From NCBI GenBank assembly GCA_015680685.1, contig MNCI01033409.1, positions 599,770 to 650,592 on the forward strand: a DNA stretch of 50,823 nt, given 5' to 3'. The notes under the pieces are model-generated. The model did not search any database and was not told where the DNA came from. It worked only from the letters and a program-made list of their open reading frames with translations. The translations under genes were made by a program, and so were the position numbers. Of the stretch, positions 34,384 through 45,286 are shown in pieces. The first letter of the stretch is position 1, and every line of letters starts with the position of its first letter. This DNA comes from Gnetum montanum (Eukaryota; Streptophyta; Gnetopsida; Gnetales; Gnetaceae).

Positions 34384-34544
34384 AGTTGAACAACCCAAGG
34401 TCAAATAGGTTCAATCGAAATGGAAATTGGAGCACTAACGAGCAAGTTAGGGCTATCATACGAGAGGTGCGCAAGTTAGAAAGTTCATGGAGAAAATTTG
34501 AAAAACTCCCCCCACGTGAATAGTTGAAAATGATGTTGACATAT

Positions 34545-34655
34545 GTGGGGGCTCCATATATATAGTTTTTGTTGACGCGATATCGCGTACCCGATAGCAT
34601 AGTCCCAATATCGTGTCCGACCTGATATCAGGTACCCGATATCGCGACCTATTGA
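34545..34655 (-). promoter_or_regulatory. Internal U3-like promoter in D upstream of the accessory gene
   Basis: On the minus strand, five GATATC-like words (plus 34577-34650: CGATATCGCG, CGATAGC, AATATCG, TGATATCA, CGATATCG) are followed by ACTATATATATGG (TATA, about 34552-34565), then a leader running toward the ATG at 34054. The order of GATATC cluster then TATA is the same as in U3 of the D, E and C LTRs, but this lies inside the element. Confidence 0.5.
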
Positions 34656-34659
34656 AAAG

Positions 34660-36890
34660 AGGATACTTAGAAAAATTGATGAATTTCTGAAATTCCAAGG
34701 CCAAAAATGAAGGAATTGAGATTAATGTGAAGAGTCCAAGGTATTGTTAAACAGGCCAAAAGGCACCAAAAGTATACTAGAGTAGAATCTGACAATGAAA
34801 TGCATAAAAGAGTATGAGGAAAAAGGACATGTGTTGGTACATAGGAACATTTGAACCGAAAGGATGATAAGGGAAAGAATCATGTTGGCAACATAGTACT
34901 CGGAGGGTATAAAATGATGTGATGGTGATGTGCAATGAGTGTAAATTACAAGGATTACACAAGTGGGTCCTCCCCAAATCAGGTTCCTACCTATAATGCC
35001 CTTACATAACCACCCTGAAGATGTCCACCAATTGCACAAAACACAAACATGTAGATACCACTGTGATGAGGTATGAATTCAATGCTACCCAAGACATGAA
35101 TCACAAATACATGAATAGTGAGATGAGGTGAATTATAGAAGGGATTGCAGAGATTGGGACATGAGGTAGCTAACCCAGGGCATAATGAATCCTATGTGTA
35201 GGGCATGATTAATGTGTTATTAGCCCATTGCTCCAAACTCAAGACCAAGTCCATTCCTTCGATCAGTGACATCGCATTGCTTCATCCAATGATGGACAAC
35301 CATAAGAGCATCATAACAGCAAGGTGTACGATCACTTGGCATTTTGTTCAAGGGAGGAGTGATTAGGAATTACTTTGCAGCACTTTGATCTTAATCTTTT
35401 CTTTTCTTTTTCTTTTTGCGTGGCCACTTTGGCACACTCTTCTTGATTTTTTTTTCTCTCTCTCTCTCTTTTTGATGTGTAAACTAGATAAGTCTCCTAC
35501 ATTCAGGCATGGGTGCATGTCTTTCCAGTGGGATCCCCTGGAATAGCATTGGGTTTCTTTTTTGTCTTGTTTTTTTTATTTTTTTATTGAGTATCTTTAT
35601 TACTCTTACTCCCATTTTTCATTAGATATACAAGGATCTTAATACACCCAGGCTACATGGTAACTCCTATAGATGTCACCAAAGAGAATCCACAAGTCCC
35701 CTTGATGTCACACCCTAGTCATTCCTTCTTCGTCCATCCTTCTTCGCTCTAGGTATAATGAGCACAAAATTCCTTTAAGTTTTAATGTTATTAAGAATAT
35801 CATCATACCCAGAGTAGAACCTCTTATTAATAGAATGGTTGGGTGAATGTGATTGGCTCATTGTCCAAGTGATTAGTCACTTGAGACTTATAGCATAGAA
35901 CAACACCTCAACCAACAAGTCACATGAGCATTTTATTCATAGATGAGATTACTCATAAAAAGATAAAAAGAAAAAAAATAAATAAAAAGATAAAACAAAA
36001 AATTGAAAGATGAAAAACTAGAAAACAAAAAATTGTAAAATTAAAGAAAAGGAAAAACATTTATTAATTTTGTTTGTTAGAAGGAGGATATCCCCCATAA
36101 CTAAACTTTTGATCATAGCGAGAATTAATAAATGGAAGGGTTGGATCCATGCATTTCAAAAATATTGGAACCTGGTCATATCCAAACCACTGGGTGTCTT
36201 TTGATGTTGTCTTTGGAATGTACCTAAACTAGGGTGCACACATTGTATTAAAGTTGACATAGTGGGGCAAGTTAGAAGATGAGGTTAATTGATAAGGAGT
36301 TGACCCACTATGGCACCTATGACCGTAAGATGGTATGCAAGGATTGGTATGTTTCCCTACATGGCTATATTCATTGGGCCCCATAGTTGTTGCAGTTTTG
36401 ATCGGTGGCCCTGATAAGGTAACACAAGGCATTGGGTTCGAGGAAAAAGATGAACCACAATGTTGGACTTGTGTTGAGTTGGAAAATGCAGTGGTCTCAG
36501 AACTATGCTACCCCTTCCTACGATCATTTCTAAAGAAGGGACGCCTTCGATGTTGTGGAGGGTTTTCACTACTATTGACAATAGAAGCATAAGTAATGTT
36601 CATGGGTTGATGTTGTGGTGCAAATCCCTTGAGTACAGTCAATGGCAATGTAGAAGGAGGTGAAGGATGAGAATGTTGAAATTGAGGAGAAGTGTAAGGT
36701 ACCTAAAGTGGTGGTCCTGTTGGTGAGGATATGGGTTGATGGTATTTAGGAGAATGATAATAATGTGGTGAGATAGAGGATGTTGACCCGATTGGAAAAA
36801 CAAGATGTTGGACTTGATAAGCACTTGGGTTCAGATGATAGGAAGGGTGTAACTAGTTTGGGGGTGGCTTCACCCACAACTGGGATTTTT
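34660..36890. other. Noncoding spacer of D with simple-sequence tracts
   Basis: There is no coding frame from about 34660 to 36060. T-rich runs and a CT microsatellite lie at 35395-35475, more T runs at about 35560-35590, and A-rich sequence at 35950-36060. From about 36200 to 36890 the minus strand is Pro/Ser/Gln/His-rich and open in pieces (PPQHRRRPFF near 36545), which looks like the tail of gag. Confidence 0.5.
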
Positions 36891-38120
36891 GCCACTATGA
36901 TTGAACATAGTATTTTTGTACAAACTCTGGATGTAACATTCTTCCCCAATGTTCATGTAAATGTGACAAAATTGGGCATTGACATTTGGGGTGATCGTAC
37001 AAGCAAATGTTACATTGATATGTATGATTGGTAGTTAAGTTTTTATTCTCTTCTACCCTTCTTTCTGATTGTCTAGTGGTATTTTTTCCTATTTCTTTGT
37101 TCATCATGGCTCTACCTCCAATAATATTGGCATATTCTCCCCATTTTTCATGTATCCACTTCATCATCTTATTGATCTTTGCCTCAATTTTGTCTAGTGA
37201 TTGTAATATTAGCAAAGATGGTTCCACCTCCTTGAGTTGAATTGATTTTTCCTCTTCCTGATTATGGACCTTTGTTAGGTTGAGATTTTGGTGCCATTGA
37301 GATTTTTCAACATTCTCCCATTTAGCCATTTCTCCTTCTTCTTTTGCTAGCCACTTAATAAGCTCTTGGAATTTATGGGTTCATAGTTCATATAGTTGAC
37401 CTAGGGCATACATCCCTAAGGTTTCCCTTATTTCATTATAGATCCCATCTATGATATGGTGCATTAGCCTCTCCTCAGAGAACCCATGGCCTGGGCAATT
37501 GTTTAACAATGCATAATATCTTTCTAAGGCCACGTCCAAGGGTTCATGTTGTGCTTGTTTCCATTCTTGGATTTGTCTCCTCAAAGCTGACACTCTTGCA
37601 TAGGTTTGATATCTTTCATTGAAGAATTCTACCATTTTTGGCCAACATCGAATTAATTTTGATTTTAAAGACCTATACCATACTTTTGCTTGGCCAACGA
37701 GTGTCGTGGGAAAGAGCTTAATTTTTTGCCATCCATTATCAATATTGTTCCATATACAAGCATCATGGAAGGCTTGTAAATGATGTTGCGGATCTAAATC
37801 ATAGCCTTCTGAAAACTTGGGAAAGTTGTTAAAATCAAGCCTAGGTAGACAACTTTCCTTACAATTCCTATAGGATATTTAAATAGCCTTTTATATATGC
37901 ATTAGGCTCTTAGTGGTCAACAGTGGTTCATCATCACTAAGTAGGTTATAAGTTTGTGAGTCAGGATGATGTTGTCTTTGTTCATGTTGACGTTCCTGAC
38001 TTTGCCCGTCGATTTGATTTTTATTTCTATGTCGACCCCTTGAGGAATAGTCATCCATTCTTGGGGATGTCCCACCTTCACTAGAGGTGTCTAACTTGGA
38101 TGACAAAATTCCTTAAGTAT
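36890..38120 (-). pseudogene. Gag of D
   Basis: In order: an Arg/Gln/His-rich N-terminal part with QSQERQHEQRQHHP (about 38010); the gag core (37635-37381) with FFNERYQTYARVSALRRQI, LERYYALLNNCPGHGF and LMHHIIDGIYNEIRETLG; a coiled, lysine-rich part (37329 onward); and a knuckle-like CNICLYDHPKCQCP (about 37020-36975). The core matches that of C (FNDKYQTYSRVSNFRKQI). Stops lie at 37381 and elsewhere. Confidence 0.8.
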
Positions 38121-38357
38121 CATTGGGGTGTTTATGAACATATGAAACTCCTACATAAGATTGAGTACTCCAAACTCCTTCATTGGTTCTCCAATGAATT
38201 GCCTCGCAAGATGTTGCATTATCGTTGTCTTGTGAAAGAGACCTTGTTTTGAATTGTGTGTGACTTAACTAAATTTAATTTCTTTTCCTAAAAGCTATAT
38301 TGTTAATACCCCTATTACAATGATCTTGTATGATATGACCAATCTAAATAACTAGCA

Positions 38358-38379
38358 CTATCCTCAGCAATAACGCCAA
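38358..38379 (-). other. Primer binding site of D
   Basis: The minus strand, next to the LTR, reads TTGGCGTTATTGCTGAGGA. It is a C-to-T-decayed version of the TTGGCACCGTTGCCGGGGA site of C. Confidence 0.75.
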
Positions 38380-39263
38380 TGATGAGTGGTGAGGTACCCT
38401 TACACTAAACCATACGAATATGAGCATTCACACATGATCCAGTTAAACTCTATAGATAGACTAGTTGTGGTGTCTAGATAGTTACTCATTGATCGCAATT
38501 CATTGTCTTCCCATTTGAACTAGTATTTGCTTTGTCACATATGGTTTAGTCCAGAGTGAGGTGTATGATGTGGTCCTAAGCTAGTACTACTCCTAGAGGC
38601 AATAGAAAGTAACTTTGATTAAGCTAAGAGGGAGTGAGAGAGAGAATCTAGCTAAGCGGAAATGGGAGGAGAGAATCTAAGCTAGCCTAAGTGTGATGAG
38701 CATCTGTCCTTAATCATCCGTACACATCTTGGACCTCATGTACTACCACTGGGATTACCAAGCGCATGTCCTAGGTACACTACTTGGTTACCAAGTAGTC
38801 ACACTTAATTGCTCATGATTAAGTCATACTCATTCTACAATTAATAACAGGGATAGGAAATTAGGGTGAGAGATATTAATTATGAAAGTAAAAAATAACA
38901 ATCAAACAACTAAAACTAAGTGAATGCTGCAATGATGAAGTAATCTTGATCTTTATTTCTGGTCATGTGTGCATCCAAGTACATCACACTCGAATAAAGC
39001 TGTCATACAATTACAATCATCACACTGCAAGCATGCACTAGGAGAAAGGGTTGAGAAGAACTAAAAATGACTCTACACTTACTACTAAATTCCTAATTTC
39101 TAACTAATTTTCCCATGCACCCACATGTGTATTTATAGGCCCACATAGGAGTCACAATCTCATGTATCTGATATCATTATTTAGGTCACGATATCACGTA
39201 CCCAATATCGTGGATCCGATATCGTAGGCCTGATATCAAAGCCTGACAAATCATGGTTCATCA
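38380..39263 (-). repeat. 5' LTR of D (884 bp)
   Basis: It pairs with 30267-31126, with the same edges and TATA region (TGTATTTATAGGCCC at about 39127). The GATATC cluster is at 39174-39239. It is followed by CTCTT. Confidence 0.9.
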
Positions 39264-39268
39264 CTCTT
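39264..39268 (+). other. Target site duplication of D, right copy (CTCTT)
   Basis: Matches 30262-30266. Beyond it the accessory ORF of H resumes in frame. Confidence 0.9.
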
Positions 39269-40077
39269 GATGGGTAGCAATTTGAGAAGATCACCACTCC
39301 TTCCACTTCAAATAGTGAGGAGGATCTTCCTACTCCATCAAGACATTCAATAGTAGCTAGACCTTCCCAAGCCTATGATGCAAGAAATGAGTCCAATTTA
39401 GAGGATCCTAATGCACCACCAGCATGTGTCTAGGAGGAGCATCCTAATCCCATGCAACCTAGACCTAGTTTTCCTCATCAGGATAATGCTCCTAGGTTTT
39501 TTGAGTAGTAGCCATGGAGAACATCTTTGGAACTTTGTCCCAATGGAGGCCTACTGATCCCCTCACCAATCAAAGGAAGGGTGCTTCCTCATCTTCTCAG
39601 CCTACTCCATCCTAGTAGGATCTACCAACTTCATCTTGATTTCTAGTGAAGCTTCATTGATGAAGAGCTCTTGTTTGGGTATCTTCCCTAGATGATGATG
39701 ATGAGCAGCATGTCTCTAGCACCAGTACCAACAATGATGATGATGAAGAGGAGACTTACAGATCTTCTCATGCTACAGTTACTTCAAATGAGGACTCTGA
39801 AGATGTCACAAAGATTAGTGATTGGAGTCCTTGGGTCATCCCTCCTTTTTGTTGATGTCCAAATAGAGGGATAGAGCTTTTAGTAGTTTATGGATAGTTT
39901 TATGGTGTACACATATGTGGTTTTTGTTGTGGACTTGCACATATCCATTTTCCCAGTTATAACATTGGCTTCCATTGGAATCTATATGTCTTAATATTTT
40001 TCTTGGTTATTGTTATTTAAATTATTTATTAACTCACCCATTTTCTTAAGTTTTAGACATGACCAAAAAGGGGAAGA

Positions 40078-41190
40078 TTTTTAACCTTTTGGTATGTCAA
40101 ATCCTTAAGTAAAATGGAGAACATAAAATGTTTTGGAATATGATGATTTTGCAGGGCATGAATGAGAACTCAAGTAAGATCTACAAAGAGAGGTCAAAGC
40201 AGAGACTACATGGGCAAGAGAAGAACATGGACAAGCATGGATAAAAATAAAGGCTATGAGTCAAATGAAGATGCTTCAAATATTAGAAATAAGCCAAATC
40301 AACAAAAGAATGCCTCAAGAATAAGAGTTCAAAAGTTGAGAAGACATCTCCAAGAAACAAAAGACATCTTGGCCAAGAGGAGTGCATTCACAGGAAGACA
40401 TCTCCTAGAAATAGGAGATGTATCCTTTGTAAAGAATATGTTTCCCCAAAGGTGTCCCAATCTAAAAGGATACATCTCCCCAAATTTGAAGCTATTTTCA
40501 TAGAGACATCCCAATATTGAAGAAGATGTCTACACTAGCTATTAGATAGTCGTTGCATGAATTTCGAGGTATTTTCTGAAACTCCAATGCTATAATAAGA
40601 CTTCAAACTCTTGGATATTATGCAAACATTGTCAACATCAAAGTAATCATTGTCTATTTCTATTATATTATACTTGTGTACTTCATTTGTCATATCATTG
40701 GCTTGATTGTTTGTAGAATTATGCTTCAAAGTACAAGGACCTATAATTTAACTTACACTCTTTCCTTGTGTTTTTTTTTCTCTCTTCTAACCTTGTGAGG
40801 TTTGTAAGAATGCATTATAATTAAGTTTATTGGGATCCTATGAGATTGAGTGTTTTTGTAGTGTCAAAACACTACAGAGTGAAGCTCAATTATGTAAAGG
40901 TTTTGGGATCCTTGAAACCACATTCTAAGCTTGTTGGGATCTTACGGGGTTAAGTGGTTTTGCAACAAGGAAACACTCCAATGCAGAGCTCAAAACTTGT
41001 ATGCTATCCTTAAAACCACATTTTAGAGAAACAAAGTCCAAACGTGTGCAACGATTCTACCCTCCAAGTGTGGACATACCCAAGTTGCAGAACCACATAA
41101 AATTTAGGTGTGGTTTTTGTGGCTAATCAATTTTCATTTTGGGAAACTTATTCAACCCCCCTTCTAAGTTCTCGATTCTCAACAACAATG
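40078..41190 (+). repeat. 3' LTR of H
   Basis: It follows the tract ACCAAAAAGGGGAAGATT and aligns with 26515-27405. Its end is near TTCAACCCCCCTTCTAAGTT (about 41147-41167), a usual word near the end of such LTRs. The exact edge and target duplication were not found. Confidence 0.65.
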
Positions 41191-41539
41191 TTTGCAAAGA
41201 TTTCAAGTGGTTTCGTCCCTGCACATTGGAATCCATGAACCTACACATTCACACCATAATTATTCTTTACTAATACTTAGCTAGTTATGTTTTACTAATC
41301 ATTCAAACATAACTAACCTTTCAACAAAAATATATGAACCTGGTGGGTTAGACATTGCTCTAGAAGTCTATGTTTCTAGAAGCAATGTACTATTTTTACT
41401 AAACTAATGATACTCCTTCCATTCCTATAATTTGTCCAAATATTTCCTATAAATTAGGACATCCTTAGATAGTTCTTATATTTCCAAGTACCACTTATAG
41501 ATGATTTCTATTAGCTTGGTCAAGTATCTCGAGAATACA

Positions 41540-41900
41540 TACTCCAAATCTTTTAAAGTTATCTACTCTCTTAAGCCTCTATAGATCACCATATGAAAGT
41601 GTCTGACATAGAACTTCAAAAATTCAATGGTCCCTTTTCGAGTCCACAGCTTGTGAGGCATCAAGGAGGCATCATCAAATAATGGGTAATATTTGATAGG
41701 CTCTACTTTCATCCCCTTATTTTCCAGCATGCTCATCCCATTCACCAATATGAAAGCATAGGCTAAATTACCAAGAGCCTTGGTGTTGTAGGATAGCTAC
41801 AAATATAATACAACACTTAGTTCTACAACATCAAAAATATAGTATTGTTTATCATTTCCTTCTATTAATTAGAGTGCTCTGCATTAATACATTTTGGTGT
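41540..41900 (-). pseudogene. Unidentified ORF fragment
   Basis: The minus strand is open at 41748-41563 and readable through one TAG upstream. Words: YNTKALGNLAYAFILVNGM, KVEPIKYYPLFDDA, LMPHKLWTRKGTIEF and FLKFYVRHFHMV. The style, and the block PLF followed by acidic residues, faintly recall the unidentified gene of F (LKKLFPLFVEC). Family unknown; it may belong to J or to DNA between J and H. Confidence 0.35.
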
Positions 41901-43505
41901 ATTTCATTAAGTTTCTTGCTAGTATTCTCCATTGATGCTTCTAATAATATTTTTTAATGCTTAATGTCAATACTTATGTCAAACCCTGCTTGACGCCTAA
42001 TGCATTGCCTCTACATCTAATGTCACAACTAGAACTAACATCATACATCAAATATTTATCTTACATAAACATTTTCTACATAATGTATCATGAGCTACAT
42101 TATTAAACTTAATACATTATTTAAATACTCTATGTTAGAATTCTATGTTGTGTTCTTTTGCATTAGACTTTTCCATCATGTTCCTCAATGTTATGTTGTT
42201 CACAAAATCAAAAATCCTTTCCTTTGAAATGTATACAAAATATAATAAAATTTTTCCACAAAAAAATGTTCCTACACTTGCATTGTTATACTCTACATGT
42301 AAATTTTTTTAAGAATCATTGCCAAAATAACAATTTTTCTCTTAAATCTCTTGCCCTATTGACCTATGCATCACTATTCACTATGACAATTACAAAATCA
42401 CTACTGTTCCATAATTTCAAATCCAAATTCATCAAAAACCTTGAGTAAATATTCCTTTTTTTTTCCTAATAAATACTTCATAATAGCACACATCTATATG
42501 CATTACACTTCATAGAACTATTAAGCAAAATTTACAAAAACCATTAAAAAGCAAGTTACTATTTTTTAGGTTCTCAATCACCTAGAAAAATTGAATTCAA
42601 AATCCTAAATTTATGCTTCATAAATAATCATATCTAGCTAATTTTTCTCAAATCAATCCTAGCTTGATGTTTTACTAGCAAAAATCCACTAGAAATTTAA
42701 AAAGTAAATTACCACTCTAATAAAATACACAAAATTAGTGCCTAACCAAATCTAACATTACTACTACATAGAGCTTGGGTTCTTACTAATTTTGAACTTG
42801 AGTATTTGTTTCTTATTTTTAGTTATCTTCTTTACTTCTCAATTGCTTTGATGAGGTGATTGTAGCTTGTTACCCCTCATTTTTTTTATGTTTCCCATCA
42901 TTCATTTCTGACTTCTTACTTTGCTTTTCTTCAAGCTTTGATGGGTTGAGATGAATATTGAGGTCTTTACCATTTATTTACACCCTCTCTTTACTTCTCA
43001 TATGCTCTATTTTTCTTATTTTGATCTTTTTTGAATTTGCTTCTTTGCTAAATTTGTATTTTGTAATGCCTTTAATTTCTCTTGCATGTTTGCTTCTTCT
43101 TAGTTTCCTTAATATGAGTTTTCCCTCCTTGGATTTTTGAGTTTTCTAATTTTTCTTAAGATTTAATTATGCCCTCCCTATCTTCAAATTTTTCTTGACT
43201 TAATTACTGCATCTATTTGTTGGGTTTCAAATTTGAAATTGAATTTCTAACTTTTCCATAAATTAAATTGCATATGATACCTTTTTCCAATTATTTTTCC
43301 TTGATAACTTTCTAAATATTTTCCTCAAATTATTATTCAATGTTCTTGGTATGATACTCCCTTCATTCATAATATCCTAGACATCATTAAAATCTAATAG
43401 TCCATCTATTAATCTTCACCATAATCTAAAATATTAAGTGCCATTAAAAATAACTAAACACCTTGGAAAACTCTTATTTAAATTACCCATGGATTTGATC
43501 TTTAC

Positions 43506-43517
43506 TCTGATACCAAT
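43506..43517 (-). other. Primer binding site of J (initiator Met tRNA type)
   Basis: TGGTATCAGAG on the minus strand, two bases from the LTR edge TGTTAGG. Confidence 0.75.
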
Positions 43518-44388
43518 TGTTAGGATTTTTGAGGATGAATCCCTTGATGGAAAATTTGAAATTAGGTTGAAAATTGATGAAAATAATTAAAATTTGATTT
43601 ACCACAAGTTGTGGTATTATAGCACAAGTAATGATCTTTCACCATGAGTGGACCACGAGTCATGGTGCATTACCATGAGCTGACCATAGAATGGGATCTA
43701 TGAAGAAATAGTAAAATTTAATTACTAAGGATATGATAAGTATACCACAAGGGTACCATGATTTGTGGTTTGATACAATAGTCAAGAAATTTGAACTTTT
43801 AAATATCATAAGTCATGGTGAATTTTCTTGAAGAGAATTTTGAACCACAAAGGTGACCATGGATCATAGTTAATAATTTTGTATTAACCGTGAGATGATC
43901 ATGAGTTGAACATGAATCATGATGCTTTATCATGAGTTAACCATGCATCATGGTCTAAGAAAAATCAATCTCTGCAATATCATGAGTCCTAGTGAACTTG
44001 TGGTCCAAAAACCTATAATACCATAACTAAACCATAAGTTGTGAACAATTGAAAATATTAAATATGTAAAGACTCTCAAATCAAATTTAAATGAGACTTG
44101 ATTTGTTGAAGTCATCCTAAGCTATTGATAAACCTAAGATAAATAATTAGACTAAATGAATAGATTTTTGTGTGTAAAGTGATTAATATGATTTCAATAA
44201 CCCTTGATCATCGAAATAGAAGGCTAAACCTGTACTACCATAAATTTGGTAAAAATACTTGAATGAAATTATTGATGATAATAAATCAGAAATGAGACAA
44301 ATTAAAAAAATTGTTGATGAGAATGTTGATTACTATTGTTTATTGTTTATTGGTAGGTCTTGATAAGCACTAACTTTTCCTTGGCTAT
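43518..44388 (-). repeat. LTR of J, interrupted or ended by C
   Basis: It begins TGTTAGGATTTTTGAGG after the primer site. From 43600 to 44030 it holds many diverged copies of a CATGAGTTAACCATGAATCATGGT-like unit, with CATGAG, ACCATG and ATCATGGT on alternating strands. Its far edge is not visible before the LTR of C starts at 44389. Confidence 0.55.
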
Positions 44389-45141
44389 TGATGGGACACG
44401 ATATCGTAGCATGCTACCAAATCTATAAATAAGAGGCGGCTCTCCCTTGTTTCTCCATATAGATCTAGACCTTAGCCAAACTCTTGCAGTTTTTCCATTC
44501 TAGAGTTAGAGCAATTTCCATCTGCCCGCAGTAGGAGTCCCAAAGTGAAAGGATCTTTATTCAAGAAAATATTGTACTTGAGCACCAGTTTGTGTACGGA
44601 AATATAGACAAACTTTTTGGATAAACCTTGCAGTGCATGGAATAAGCTAATTAGGACTTTAATTATTGTTAATTTTTTAAATTCTTTATTAGTCAATTAA
44701 TCTTTCTCAACCCTCAACACTCCTAGTTAAGTGCATTTAGTACCACCGCTTCGATCACGTGCGTTATGCTTGGTAATCCCAGTAACGAATAGCATTTGGT
44801 AATCCTAGAAGGTTGCATTGGTTCAAGGTGTGAATAGCAAGTGGGAATGGATACTGATGCTAGGCATTAGAACTTAGTTAGTTAAAGTTAGTTACTTAGT
44901 CTCTTCACCCTTTCCCTCATTAGCATAGGCGATAAAACATAAAAGACATAAAAATCACATACCGCAAACTTGCTTAACCATACAACCGTGACAAATACAA
45001 GTAAGTCTAGGAAGACAATGAACGATTAACCTTAAGTGTTCCATAAGGTGTGTCAGCACACTGTCTATGGAGTTCGATCGAATCGTGGGTGTAATGCTCG
45101 TATTCGTATGGTTGAGTGTAGGGGTACCTCGCCACTCATCA
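44389..45141 (+). repeat. 5' LTR of C (753 bp)
   Basis: It runs from TGATGGGACACGATATCG to ACCTCGCCACTCATCA. The TATA box CTATAAATAAGAGG is only 35 bases from the edge. The same R/U5 sequence recurs at 50640-50823. The end (GGGGTACCTCGCCACTCATCA region) matches the D LTR terminus. Confidence 0.85.
44423..44430 (+). promoter_or_regulatory. TATA box in the 5' LTR of C
   Basis: CTATAAATAAG, repeated in the 3' LTR at about 50638-50645. Confidence 0.7.
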
Positions 45142-45165
45142 TTGGCACCGTTGCCGGGGACTAAG
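45142..45165 (+). other. Primer binding site of C
   Basis: TTGGCACCGTTGCCGGGGAC directly follows the LTR. It is the least decayed site of this type in the window, of the kind used by Athila-type elements and usually assigned to an aspartate tRNA. Confidence 0.8.
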
Positions 45166-45286
45166 TTGTTTGTGCACTAAGTAGAACATAGGAAATCATC
45201 CACATCATTGGGAAGCTTAAATGAACCCTTAGGGTTAATTAGAAGAAAATTTAAACAACGGTCAATAGCACACTGACAAAATAACA

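Larger units (their letters stand above)
30267..39263 (-). mobile_element. Element D: complete gypsy-type element with gag and an accessory gene, no pol
   Basis: Two LTRs (30267-31126 and 38380-39263) have TGATGAG...TTCATCA termini and are flanked by CTCTT on both sides. Primer site and gag at the right and the polypurine tract at the left set the direction as minus. Between gag and the 3' LTR there is no protease, reverse transcriptase or integrase, only a noncoding stretch, a promoter-like region and an accessory gene. Its gag resembles that of B and C. By hand count the first 182 LTR bases differ at about 26 places, nearly all transitions, so it is old. Confidence 0.9.
29201..39855 (+). 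pseudogene. Accessory ORF of H: putative plant transposon protein domain, split by D
   Basis: The ATG at 29201 opens MAHKMVGTSRASPKKKSK. Exon 1 ends at 29324 (TTGAG|GTAACT) and exon 2 begins at 29437 (TTCCACAG|A), phase 1 on both sides. Exon 2 shows EILIQEFYSN, TTMVRGLAIDVSPQVVN, SQMAPDASIISLIVLY and NLGHILYHDMLSL, a pattern like the putative plant transposon protein domain (Pfam Transposase_32, from memory). A Ser/Lys-rich part follows to 30266. Removing D and one CTCTT leaves the same frame, which continues from 39269 with a Ser/Asp-rich acidic tail to TGA at 39853. Several stops are in frame (including 29847 and 30075). Confidence 0.65.
26515..41190 (+). mobile_element. Element H: copia (SIRE-like) element, interrupted by D
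   Basis: Two diverged LTR copies in the same direction (about 26515-27405 and 40078-41190) flank gag (27412-28720) and an accessory ORF (29201-39855). A polypurine tract, ACCAAAAAGGGGAAGATT, sits right before the second LTR, as in SIRE-type elements. No protease, integrase, reverse transcriptase or RNase H is present between gag and the accessory ORF. The complete element D lies inside the accessory ORF. Confidence 0.75.
41200..44388 (-). mobile_element. Element J: copia-like remnant, LTR end plus start of gag
   Basis: CTCTGATACCA (43506-43516) is the reverse complement of TGGTATCAGAG, the initiator-methionine tRNA primer site, and two bases later TGTTAGG opens an LTR. The internal part therefore lies to the left on the minus strand. 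From about 43440 down, words like DGLLDFNDV and DIMNEG suggest the start of copia gag. The rest down to 41200 is AT-rich and mostly undecipherable, apart from the ORF piece at 41540-41900. Confidence 0.6.

Noticed and set aside
35395-35475. The CT-rich tract as a transposon terminus or origin
   Set aside because: It is a plain microsatellite in the spacer of D, with no terminal repeats or target duplication around it.
43506-43517. A possible tRNA gene fragment (CTCTGATACCA)
   Set aside because: Only the 3' end pairing region is present and an LTR edge lies two bases away, so it is a primer binding site.
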